Assembly: GCA_951394045.1 (NCBI GenBank)
Contig: OX595987.1
Location: forward strand, 930,001 to 994,000
Length of the DNA: 64,000 nt
DNA from: Nitzschia sp. DOCU1
Lineage: Eukaryota; Bacillariophyta; Bacillariophyceae; Bacillariales; Bacillariaceae
Direction: 5' to 3'
Shown in pieces: positions 10,172 to 19,788 of this stretch. Position numbers and translations under genes: made by a program. Every line of letters begins with the position of its first letter. The stretch's first letter is position 1. The notes under the pieces were generated by a model. The model searched no databases. It was not told the origin of the DNA and saw only the letters and a list, made by a program, of their open reading frames with translations.

Positions 10172-11634
10172 ATGAAACGAACAATGACGGCTTCCATTCG
10201 GCTGTTCGTTCTCACGGCTCTGATGCCTCTGGCATTGGCTCTATTGCCGCACAGTGTAAGTGAAAGTAAATGTCTAGAAGTATTCTCGTCGTTGACCCCG
10301 TGTTGTGGAATGTTGCATGCACTAATTTGTTATTATTGTTGTCATGGTCATCATAGTTTTGGAGTGGCCGATCAGCTTTAAGAAACCATCGAGAATGTCG
10401 GAACAAACGGACGACAACGAGCCAAAGAAGCATTACCAAGGCACAAATCAAAATGTATTTTGATGACTGTGAGCGACATCCATTTGTCGAAGAATGGGAG
10501 CCCTGGTTGCCTGATTTAAGTGATAAGAGGGCTTGGATAGCTTCCAGGGCTGCGGAAAAGAAAGGAGCCATGGAACAATTGCTGGGTTACACTTACGCAT
10601 CGGCATCTGCCATGTCGGTGGATCAAATTGAAGAAGAAACGCTGCGATGGGCAGTGGATTGTAATGTGATCTGGGTAGACGAGGAGGAACCAGAAGAAGT
10701 CTCAAACACGAAAAAGTCAGCTCCTAAAACGACAATCACAAGCAGGTATTCGGCAATTTCAGACCTACTTGTAGCGTCCGATTGTCGAACCACGGTCGAT
10801 AGTCTGGCATTCCTGTGGAATCTCATGGCGAAACTTTTTGATCACCAGGAGCTCAACTCTGTCTATATGGTGGTGTTTCCGAACGTGTCTGCCATGTGGG
10901 AGTATGATGATATGGTTACCGTATTACAGGCGTTGGCGATTTCGAAACCACTTCTCCCGGTACATATGCAGCACATTCAGCTTGACTTGTTTCATCCCGA
11001 TTACAAGCACTCCCCGCGCATGTGGAGTCCGGAAATGCATTCGCCCTTTCCGACTCTTGGACTCTCTATTCAAAGTAAACCGGCTACTGTGGAGACACAC
11101 GCCGCTAGCGAAAAGTCTGCAGACGACAAAGTCAGTCATGAATTGACCTTGGATGAAGAGCTTGAAGCAACTCGAGCCCGGCTAGAAGCCCTTTTCGATC
11201 GAATCGATGCTGGTGACCGCGTCAACGCAAGACCACAAGAAAGTAACATGGAATCCAAACAAATCCTGGACGAATGTCAGAAGTGGGCTACCAGTAGTGG
11301 GGTGTTGAAGGATACTTTGAACATGAAATGGATTGTTGATTCGCATACTGAACCCTTCCAACTTTACAATCGATTGTGGTCTTCTATCCGCGATTTGCAG
11401 GTGGTATCGCAAGACGGTGCTGCCTCCACCACAATGTTGGTAGCCCCCAACCTGGACGCCCATACAACCATGCGACTGGCGATCACTGTTAACGCCGCCC
11501 TTCAACGATTAGGGTCGCCCATTCGCGTCGTGGACGTTTTTCATCCCAACTCTCCAAAATCTACTGCACGAAACGCCCCCCATGCAATGATACAGTTAAT
11601 GTACGAGACGACCGCCAACACTGCATCGACTTAA
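10172..11634 (+). CDS. DUF1415-domain protein with N-terminal signal peptide
   Basis: join(10172..10255,10357..11634), 453 aa; intron of 101 nt with gtaagt and catag ends, phase 0. The first exon is almost entirely a signal peptide (RLFVLTALMPLALALLPHS) and is followed by a Ser/Arg/Thr-rich stretch like a transit peptide, but Leu stands where diatom plastid signals usually have Phe. The middle matches DUF1415: an N-terminal helix with FVEEWEPWLP, a VYMVVFPNVS strand and the family block QLDLFHPDYKHSP followed by HSPFPTLGLS. A second half (about residues 245-450) repeats the idea weakly (NAALQRLGSP...VVDVFHPNSPKS), suggesting an internal duplication. DUF1415 is found in bacteria and algae and has no known reaction. 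Confidence 0.8.
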
Positions 11635-11784
11635 ACGTTGCATTGGCCGACAATTTTTCATTCCACTTACAACATAAATTCCATAAAGCACAATAGACAT
11701 AAATATCTGTGAACATGCCTGCTATCGATTTTAGTCAGACGGTCCTCTAGTTTTTACAATTCAATTCAAGATTCGGAGCAAAGT

Positions 11785-13982
11785 TTAGCGGCAGTAGTGT
11801 GTTCCATTTCGCTTCTTTCCAGTGTTCATCCACTTCACCAAGTGCACGGCCTTGCGATTATCACCTTCTCCGGCACCACCTTCCCAACCCCTACGGGCTT
11901 CTCGCTCCTTTTTCATCGCCTCCTTGACGGCGGCTTCCGTGTGAAGACCTACTTGCGAGGGATCACGAGGACGCGAGTGGCCACGAGTGACGCTGGCTTC
12001 ACGCTTTGCGAGTTCACTCTTTTCGCGTTTCTGCTTCTTGGCTTGCGTCTTGCTCAAACCAACATCTTCCATGTCGTCATCCGGCAACGATTCCGCAGGC
12101 TCACTGCGGGCTCGCGAACGTTCCCGCTTGCGACCCCGTTCACGTGACAGAGCGCGACCACGTTTGATCATCTCAGTTGGGTCCAGACCAATCTTAGCCA
12201 TGGTCTCCTTGATAACTTCTTCGTTGCGGTCACCTGGACGACGCATGTCGGCAGCACGGCCACGAATGGCACGCGGGACAACTGGCTTGTTTTCCGATTT
12301 GTTGTCTTGAGATTTCTGTCGGATAATCTTCTTGCGGTCACGGATGGCTTCAACGGCCGCTTCTTCCTCGCTATCAAGATCCGATTCTGGCTCCTGACCC
12401 ATACGCTCGGCTTCCAATTCCTTCAAGAGCTGATCTTCTTCAGCTTCAAGCTCCGCCAAGCGCTTATCAATTTCAGGGTCGATATAATCCGCAATGTTCC
12501 TTCCGTCGATGATTTCAGGAATAGCATCGAAGCGCCATTCGTCATCCCCCAGATCGTACTGCTCACGGTAATCGGGCGCCCAGACTCCTGGTCCACCATT
12601 TTCCCACATGAGGTCGCGAGCAGTCTTGCGGTATTCCGCATCGCGCATTTCTTCGTTACTCTCGTCCTCGACAGTGGGAGCGTAGCCCGTACGGGACCGC
12701 TTAGGTTTGTGATCCACGCTTCCAATCTTGCCTTCGGCAATAGCCTCTTTGACAGTTTCTGGAATATGCGCTTCCCGTTCCACATTGTCACGAGGGGTCG
12801 GGTGGAAGACTTGCAATCGGTTCATGACACCCTCGACCTTCTTTCCGGCAACACGAGCGTCCACTCGCGACGCCAACAACTTTTCGCAAGCAGCATTCTT
12901 CACTTCCGAGACTCCTTCCTCCGAGATGTTCGACATGGTCATCAACGAGCAGTTTGCGTCCTTCGCCAATGACTCGATCATTTCCTTCTTTTCTGGCTCA
13001 AGAGTCTCCCAGGGCTGCTGGTCGACCTTATTGACGACAATAATAAGCTGCTTGTTGGCAAACAGCGGTTTGATGCTACGGAAAAGCGAGCACTGTTGCT
13101 CAACAGTATAACCGCACTGCTCAGAAGGATCGCAAAAATACAAGACGCTGCAGGTCAAGTGCGCCAAAGCAATAATGGCCTGCATTTCAATGGTGTTACG
13201 TTCCTCCAACGAGTGATCCAAAATACCGGGGGTATCAATGACCTGCCAGCGCAAGTACTTGTAGTCGCAATGTCCCACAAAGAGCGACTTGGTGGTAAAG
13301 GCGTAGGGTTGGACGTCCACATTGCCACGAGTAATCTTGTTCATAAAACTCGATTTTCCGACGTTTGGCAGTCCACACATCAACAGGGTACGAGTGTTGG
13401 GATCCAAAGCAGGAAGACGAGAGAGATGTTTTCGCACCTCTTCCAAATATGCTAGTGACGCCTTCTGGCGCTTCAACACAGTGCACATACGACCGAGTGC
13501 CGCCCGCTTCAAACACTTGCATCGGTACGCAGAATCGGCATACTTGATCATTCGAACCATATCTCTGGCAATCTGATCCACCAAGGAACGAGCGGTATTC
13601 AACTGACCCAAAGCTAGCTTGTAGTGATCGCGATCGTACAACGTGTTACACAGGTCCGAATAAAACGGGTGAACGTCATTCAAGCGGGGGAAATCTGTCA
13701 AAATCGTACTGAGACGCTCAGAAATCGTTTGCTGGGTGAATTTGACCTTTCTCATGCTGATAGAAACGCAGGATAACAGGAACTTGTTAGACCCAGTGTA
13801 TACCTTGATATGCACATTAGGGAAAATTGCGAGCATACTCACTAGAAATTCCGGATTCTGGTGATCTTGTAACCAGGGTGGATGACGGTGGGAGTACGAC
13901 GCTGAGTCCTCATCAGGACAATGTCAATCATGTCCGGGGCCGTCGGGACGGGGCTCATCTTCTTGAAGTTGTAAACAGGCAT
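11785..13982 (-). CDS. NOG1: Nucleolar GTP-binding protein 1, 60S ribosome assembly GTPase
   Basis: complement(join(11785..13756,13843..13982)), 703 aa; 86-nt intron. Exon 1 encodes the standard NOG1 start (YNFKK...[21 protein letters not shown]), and the splice restores [11 protein letters not shown], one of the most conserved NOG1 blocks. GTPase motifs: GLPNVGKSS (P-loop), [11 protein letters not shown] (switch I), DTPGILDH and NKVD. The NOG-C domain follows, then a long basic/acidic helical tail with [13 protein letters not shown] and [12 protein letters not shown] endings, typical of the family. NOG1 acts in the nucleolus and nucleus on pre-60S particles. Length is normal for the family. 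Without the splice the second exon frame would give a false N-terminus. Confidence 0.96.
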
Positions 13983-14553
13983 GGTTGTATTGTCCTTTTC
14001 ACGGCAGATAGCTCCAACGATGTCAACCAGGGATATGAGATTCCAAAGAAAAAATGGAGTCCACGGAAAAAATAGAGGTAGTGTTTGCCGAGACCACAAG
14101 CCAACATGCCAAGTGTGGTGCCGAGAGGGGGCAAAGCTTCCCGCCGAGGATTGGTGGTTGTTGAGCGAGGGCAGTCTGTCAGTCGTCAGTGGGGCAAGCA
14201 CGGGCGAAGCACGAACTTATTTTCAGACTTGAAATTTGATTACATCAATTAAGTCGATCGAATCGTCAATTCGGCAATGACACCACTCTATGTATGGCAC
14301 CAAAAGTTAACAGTTCTGCTCATCATCTGTGTAGCATACAATAGTTTCGCTTTGTCTTTTCACTGCGACGCACGTATCAATTTGTCATTTTTTACAACTC
14401 AACCCAAACGATGTGCGAAATAGATACGGAACGGTGCTAAAAGCTCATAGAGTCTAGAGGTCGTCGACAAGGCCGCTAGGATAGCTAGTACCGTAAAACG
14501 AGACTCCCCGGATCCTCTAGCTAGCCAGCAATCTTTCGAAATCACGCTATCTT
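13983..14553. other. Intergenic upstream of NOG1
   Basis: 570 bp covering the NOG1 promoter and the 3' flank of the PAC4 gene. AT-rich near 14240-14400, and a ctagctagc motif at the PAC4 end. No gene seen. Confidence 0.45.
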
Positions 14554-15241
14554 CTAACTTTCAGCTTTCTTTTCAAGTTCTTGCAGAATTCTCCAAACTT
14601 CCTTTTCCGCAAGCGCGGCCGCCCTGTGAGATATCATTTCAGAATCCATCCCCGCAGTCCACCCCCCGCCGTCTGCTTCCCCATTGCCAGAAAGTTGGCA
14701 CGATACAAATACAGCCTTTCCAGATCTCATCGTCAATCGAGAAGCCATCTGAGATGCTAACATTTGATCGTCGCTGCTGGCGCTTCCTATTATGTGGGAA
14801 CACGAAGGTTCGTTCGACCCCGTTCCAAATGCGCCCTTATAATTCGTTCTTGGCATGGACACGACTACCTGACCCATGAACGGAGCACCTAGAGACATTG
14901 AAATTGAGAAATCGGCATCTAGCTGTACACAATATTTCCCGAATATTTTTACCTTTCCCAAAGCTCGATGGAGCTTGACCGTCCAAAGTCTTGGAAGACC
15001 CGTACAGATCGATATTACCCCATCCGACCCACACCATGACGGAGTTATTCAACACAACAATAGAACCCACAATAGCATTGTCTCCAACAATGGAGATTGT
15101 GCTAGTTTTCGGAACCGGATCATCGAAATCTTGGAGCGTCGAGGAGGGCAAGGACACCGCGAATGGGATCACAGGAATATTTGGGGTCTCGAGCACTTCT
15201 ATGCCGGTCGATTGCGTTTCTAGCTGCAAGGGAGATGCCAT
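14554..15241 (-). CDS. PSMG4: Proteasome assembly chaperone 4 homologue
   Basis: complement(join(14554..14888,14953..15241)), 207 aa, 64-nt intron. Exon 1 ends in FGKG and exon 2 continues APFMGQVVVSMPRTNYKG in the same frame after the join. PSMG4/PAC4 features: the central VMVWVGWG strand (family: FFLWVG), a middle segment around the SHIIG strand, and the ASQMASRLTMRSGKAVFVSCQL block, matching the LAxRLAxKTGKQVFVSYNL block of known members. PAC3-PAC4 pairs guide alpha-ring formation of the 20S proteasome. The N-terminal 60 residues are extra compared with human PAC4 (about 123 aa). No targeting signal is visible. Confidence 0.82.
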
Positions 15242-15900
15242 TGTTGTATAAACTGACACTAACGAGGATCGATAACAGCGATTGGGGACTCTTCCTTTCC
15301 TTGTTGAGGTTTACCATCGTTTAAAGCTCTCTAGACAACATAACCCTGCCCGCCACCGACGGTGGTTTCGGACGATTTTTGGTCTTTCCTTGGATCGGTG
15401 GCATTTTTGCCAGTCCAGGTAGTCAGTTTGACCCACTGGAGTAAACTACGCTGGTGTCTGCATCGCACGGGAAAATCGGGTCTCTACCGGTAGTAGCTAG
15501 AGTAGAGTAGTAGTGCGTTTTGATGTCGACGTTCCGGCAGCTCGGGCGGTCAAGGAAGATACTTTAACTTAGACATCAGTCAATCTTCCCTATTCTTTAG
15601 CTAAAGTAACGGTAGTAGTGCTAGCTGAAGCAGGCGGGGGATCGCGGCAAATAAGTTCATCGCAGCGTCCAACGAAGTTACTACTCTAGCTAGAGTAGTA
15701 GCCTCAGATACCTACCTACTAGAGTGGCACTAGTTGGTTCAAAACCCAAGCCGACGCAACCTGATCCTATAACTCTCTAATGTACTACCAATGGCCACTT
15801 AGCTAGTTCTTACGTTAGTAGTTTACAGTGTTAGGCCCGTACAGGTAGCTGTTTCGATTTTGTGAAATATATGTATGACAAAAGCCAACAACTGAACCAA
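15242..15900. other. Intergenic rich in TAGTA/CTAGAGTAG motifs
   Basis: Head of PAC4 and tail of the repeat-protein gene. Many short tagtag, ctagag and ggtagtag words occur between 15480 and 15850, including a 22-bp perfect palindrome. No ORF supported. Confidence 0.5.
15679..15700. repeat. 22-bp perfect palindrome centred on ctag|ctag
   Basis: Two 11-base arms (tactactctag and its reverse complement) meet without a spacer. It lies among other ctagag/tagtag words downstream of the repeat-protein gene and could form a small cruciform or mark a binding site. Confidence 0.85.
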
Positions 15901-15950
15901 GTTGCTGCAGCTTTCTCGACTAGTTCAACGTGCGCCAACCCAACGACGAA
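15901..15950 (-). pseudogene. Remnant of a further repeat unit beyond the stop of the repeat protein
   Basis: Read on the minus strand past the TAG at 15951-15953, the frame continues FVVGLARVELVEKAAAT. This parallels the FKVGLKHVEPVEKPAAN found after each EPS in the intact units. The DNA aligns base for base with 17936-18005 apart from scattered changes. The stop replaces a TCG Ser codon of the repeat (tcg to tag). So the reading frame once continued, and the end of this gene has decayed. Confidence 0.8.
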
Positions 15951-18539
15951 CTATGGTTCCTCTGAAGTAGTTAGACGTGGCCTGGTCGCTGCGGCTTCCG
16001 CCTTCGCCAGATCAAACTCCTTCTTGTATACCGGCTGCTCCACTTGAGCCGTGATACTGGGTCTCTCAGTAGATGATGGCTTCTTCAACTCGACCTTGAA
16101 CAAAGGCTCCTCGTTGTGGGCAGAAGCACTGAGTCGTGCCTTGGCTGCTGCGGCTTCCGCCTTCGCCAGATCAAACTCTTTCTTGTATACCGGCTGCTCC
16201 ACCTGAGCCGTGATACTGGGTCTCTCAGTAGATGATGGCTTCTTCAAGTCCACCTTGAATAAAGGCTCCTCATTGTGGGCAGACTCTTCGGTGACGGACT
16301 TCTCTGCATGTTCCACCTTCTTCAGAGATACCTTATAAAGTCCAGTCTCTGCCGCTTTATCTGACGTGTCGGCCATGGGAGGAGCGATTGTTTCGGCCTT
16401 CTTCAATGTCAAATTGAAGGCGGGCTCCTTATTTTCGGTGACCTCAATCGCTGCAGGTTTCTCGGCTGGTTCAACATGCTTCAATCCAACTTTGAACGAT
16501 GGTTCCTGCGAAGCAGTGAGATTTGGCCTGGCTGCTCTAGCTTCCGCCTTCGCCAGATCAAACTCTTTCTTGTATACCGGCTGCTCCACCTGAGCCGTGA
16601 TACTTGGTCTCTCAGTAGATGATGGCTTCTTCAAGTCCACCTTGAATAAAGGCTCCTCGTTGTGGGCGGAGTCTTCGGTCTCAGGCTTCTCTGCATGTTC
16701 CACCTTCTTCAGAGGTACCTTATAAAGTCCCGCCTCTGCCGGCTTCTCCGATGTGTTGGCCACGGGAGGAGCAGGATCTTCAATCTTCTTCAATGTCGAG
16801 TTCAAGGCTGGCTCATTCATCTCACTGACCTCGTTCACTGCAGGTTTCTCGGCTGGTTCAACGTGCTTCAACCCAACCTTGAATGATGGCTCCTGTGACG
16901 TAGTGAGATTTGGCCTTGCTGCTCTAGCTTCCGCCTTGGCCAGATCAAACTCCTTTTTGTATACCGGCTGCTCCACTTGAGCCGTAATGCTGGGCCTAAC
17001 AGTAGATGATGGCTTCTTCAACTCCACCTTGAACAAAGGCTCCTCGTTGTGGGCAGAGGTAGTGGGCCCTCGTGCTTTGGCTGCTGCGGCTTCTGCCTTC
17101 GCCAGATCAAACTCCTTTTTATATACCGGCTGCTCCACTTGTGCTGTGATACTGGGTCTAACAATAGACGATGACTTCTTCAGATCGACCTTGAACAAAG
17201 GCTCCTCGTTGTGGGCAGACTCTTCGGTGACGGATTTCTCTGCATGCTCCACCTTCTTCAGAGGTACCTTATAAAGTCCAGTCTCTGCCGGCTTCTCCGA
17301 TGTGTGGGCCGCGGGAGGAGCAGGATCATCAATCTTCTTCAATGTCGAGTTCAAGGCTGGCTCATTCCTCTCACTGACTTCGTTCACTGCAGGTTTCTCG
17401 GCTGCTTCAACGTGCTTCAACCCAACCTTGAACGATGGCTCCTGTGACGTAGTGAGATTTGGCCTGGCTGCTCTAGCTTCCGCCTTGGCCAGATCAAACT
17501 CCTTTTTGTATACCGGCTGCTCCACTTGAGCCGTAATGCTGGGCCTAACAGTAGATGATGGCTTCTTCAACTCCACCTTGAACAAAGGCTCCTCGTTGTG
17601 GGCAGAGGTCGTGGGTCCTCGTGCTTTGCCTGCTGCGGCTTCTGCCTTCGCCAGATCAAACTCCTTTTTATATACCGGCTGCTCCACTTGTGCTGTGATA
17701 CTGGGTCTAACAATAGACGATGACTTCTTCAGATCGACCTTGAATAGAGGCTCCTCGTTGTGGGCAGACTCTTCGGTGACGGATTTCTCTGCATGTTCCA
17801 CCTTCTTCAGAGGTACCTTATAAAGTCCAGTCTCTGCTGGCTTCCCAGACATGTCGCCCGCGGGAGGAGCAGGATCTTCAACCTTCTTCAATGTCGAGTT
17901 CAAGGCTGGCTCACTCCTCTCACTGACCTCGTTCGCTGCAGGTTTCTCGACTGGTTCAACATGCTTCAATCCAACTTTGAACGATGGTTCCTGCGAAGTA
18001 GTGAGATTTGGCCTGGTCGCTGCGGCTTCCGCCTTCGCCAGATCAAACTCCTTCTTGTATACCGGCTGCTCCACCTGAGCCGTGATACTGGGTCTCTCAG
18101 TAGATGATGGCTTCTTCAACTCGACCTTGAATAGAGGCTCCTCGTTATGGGCAGAATTACTGAGTCGTGCCTTGGCTGCTGTGGCTTCCGCCTTAGCCAG
18201 ATCAAACTCCTTCTTGTATACCGGCTGCTCCACTTGCGCCGTAATACTGGGCCTAACAATAGACGATGTCTTCTTCAACTCGACCTTCAATTCTGGTGCA
18301 GGTGTTCCGATTTTATTTTCACTTGACGCTTCGCTAGGCGGCGCCGATTTTTTGAGGTCGACCTTGAAAGGGTTGCTCGGCTCAGGGTTCGAGGAGCTTG
18401 TCATTGGTTCCATTGCCACCTGAGCATCAACTTTTGGGTCTAAGCTCACGTGCTTCAAAGGTACCTTGAACGCCGGCACTTCCTTGTTCGTCGAGAAGTC
18501 CTTCTTTGAATCTGGGGCGGCAGCGACGGAGACTACCAT
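15951..18539 (-). CDS. Tandem-repeat charged protein with FKVxLKK motifs
   Basis: 862 aa from the ATG at 18539; the frame is open to 18794 but the upstream part reads like 5' UTR. It is built of about 183-residue super-repeats (549-bp period): three full, one shortened to 129 residues and a last partial one. Each contains the core PSITAQVEQPVYKKEFDLAKAE (nine copies in all) and the linked motifs EEPLFKVELKK, EPSFKVGLKHVE and GLYKVPLKKVE. Almost all residues are charged, Pro, Ala or Ser, so it should be extended or helical and soluble. The repeated FxxxLK[KH]xE core resembles the LKKTE core of beta-thymosin/WH2 actin-binding repeats; that is a hypothesis. Near-identical copies imply recent duplication. 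The end is truncated by a nonsense change (see 15901-15950). Confidence 0.75.
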   Translation of the reverse strand: MVVSVAAAPDSKKDFSTNKEVPAFKVPLKHVSLDPKVDAQVAMEPMTSSSNPEPSNPFKVDLKKSAPPSEASSENKIGTPAPELKVELKKTSSIVRPSITAQVEQPVYKKEFDLAKAEATAAKARLSNSAHNEEPLFKVELKKPSSTERPSITAQVEQPVYKKEFDLAKAEAAATRPNLTTSQEPSFKVGLKHVEPVEKPAANEVSERSEPALNSTLKKVEDPAPPAGDMSGKPAETGLYKVPLKKVEHAEKSVTEESAHNEEPLFKVDLKKSSSIVRPSITAQVEQPVYKKEFDLAKAEAAAGKARGPTTSAHNEEPLFKVELKKPSSTVRPSITAQVEQPVYKKEFDLAKAEARAARPNLTTSQEPSFKVGLKHVEAAEKPAVNEVSERNEPALNSTLKKIDDPAPPAAHTSEKPAETGLYKVPLKKVEHAEKSVTEESAHNEEPLFKVDLKKSSSIVRPSITAQVEQPVYKKEFDLAKAEAAAAKARGPTTSAHNEEPLFKVELKKPSSTVRPSITAQVEQPVYKKEFDLAKAEARAARPNLTTSQEPSFKVGLKHVEPAEKPAVNEVSEMNEPALNSTLKKIEDPAPPVANTSEKPAEAGLYKVPLKKVEHAEKPETEDSAHNEEPLFKVDLKKPSSTERPSITAQVEQPVYKKEFDLAKAEARAARPNLTASQEPSFKVGLKHVEPAEKPAAIEVTENKEPAFNLTLKKAETIAPPMADTSDKAAETGLYKVSLKKVEHAEKSVTEESAHNEEPLFKVDLKKPSSTERPSITAQVEQPVYKKEFDLAKAEAAAAKARLSASAHNEEPLFKVELKKPSSTERPSITAQVEQPVYKKEFDLAKAEAAATRPRLTTSEEP
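16234..18268 (-). repeat. 549-bp coding tandem repeat array (3 full + 1 shortened unit)
   Basis: The same sentences of sequence recur with a period of 549 bp (for example near 17155 and 17704, 16753 and 17302, 17302 and 17851). The unit next to the 3' end has lost about 162 bp (one 54-residue sub-unit), giving a 387-bp step. Confidence 0.85.
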
Positions 18540-19121
18540 TTTCAACAACTCCGAATAATAATGAGACGCGGAAAGATTACAAACAGTCTCTTGGCCTTTT
18601 CCTCGGCAGCAGATCAATTTTTTTGCAGGCGATGCTGTCAATTTGTCTTTGGGGTCTTCGGTTTTCCAATTTTGTGAAAGAATGAGGATGGACGTCTCGT
18701 CCTCGCTTCTCTTCAACGACGACGGGGAGAGTCGCCGATGGGCCAAAAGCAAGTCAGTTCGGGCTTCGCAAAGAATGGGGTCATCAATCAGCAAGGAACA
18801 TCACTCCAAATCTTCCATTCCCGCTATCAGTATTTTAGTCACGCTTTTCCAATTATGTATGTGCCGCCCCAGCTCGCCAAAGTTGTCACGTTCTGCCGGC
18901 CCGGCCGGCTAGATCGTTTTAGTCAAATTCGACCAATTGGAATAAAGGGCAGCGATAGCGACAACGGGCACACACGACGATGGTGGACATCGAGATCGAG
19001 AGAGTGGCGTCGCATTTGCTTGAGGGGTGCACTAATTTCCTCGTCAAGCACCTAGCATTGCTCCTGCTAGAAGTGACCCTTATTTGGAACCAGAAACAGA
19101 CTCTACAGAGGATAGGCTACC
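18540..19121. other. Divergent promoter of repeat protein and MIC19
   Basis: 580 bp between two divergent starts. Open frames exist on both strands but lack domains. No RNA gene seen. Confidence 0.45.
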
Positions 19122-19690
19122 ATGGGAAACTCAGCCAGTCAAGCAGCCACATCGGAGGCCACCGTATTTTCATTGTCCCAAGAACTGCAAGGTGAGCACA
19201 TGCGGCGGCTTTATTGGCAGCCTTTTCAAGTCGTCGATACAACCTCACTTTCAAACTGATTCCTTTAGAGAAAATGGCGCAGGAGTACAACAATGAACAA
19301 ATTGTAAAGTTGTTCGGCAAGCAGATGGAAAAGCTGGGAGAGCGCAAGGCGGAATTGCTCAAGGAAAAGGTCGAGCAAAGGACGCAAATCGAGTTGCGCA
19401 TGAATTCATTCCGGGAGCAGAATAAGAAGTTACAAGAGCAGCTTGACCAGGCAATCGAATCCTATGAGGACAAATTCACGGATACGGTAAACGTTCTGGA
19501 GTACGACGCCAGCAGGCTTGAAAAGAAATATCTCCATGGGAAATTCATGCATGCTTCTGAGATTCCCTGCCTTGCTGAACGCTCCGATATTGCAACGTGC
19601 TATAAAACCAACAAATCCAACCCTGGATCGTGCGATGCTTTTATAGAAGCTCTGACGGAGTGTGCGAGCAAAACCATTACCGCAAAATGA
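19122..19690 (+). CDS. MIC19: MICOS subunit MIC19/CHCHD3-like, N-myristoylated CHCH protein
   Basis: join(19122..19191,19269..19690), 163 aa, 77-nt intron with gtgagc and tttag ends. Exon 1 begins MGNSASQAA, a textbook N-myristoylation signal (Gly2, Ser6 region). The middle is a long coiled coil (EKLGERKAELLKEKVEQR and onward), and the C-terminus has twin CX9C motifs, C-LAERSDIAT-C and C-DAFIEALTE-C, the CHCH fold. Myristoylated start, coiled coil and CHCH in this order are the features of MIC19/MIC25, which hold cristae junctions and are imported by the Mia40 route. The separate first exon is easy to miss because the downstream frame has its own ATG at 19214. Confidence 0.88.
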
Positions 19691-19788
19691 ATAGGAAGAT
19701 AGATAGTCGAAAGAGACCAAAGTTAAAACCATTTAGCACTTGGAATCATGCACACCCTAATTCTTAAATGAAGAGTTCGCACATCTAC

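Noticed and set aside
19214..19690. ATG at 19214 as the start of the MIC19-like gene
   Set aside because: It lies inside the intron and would give a protein without the myristoylation exon; splicing from 19122 restores the frame and the family N-terminus.
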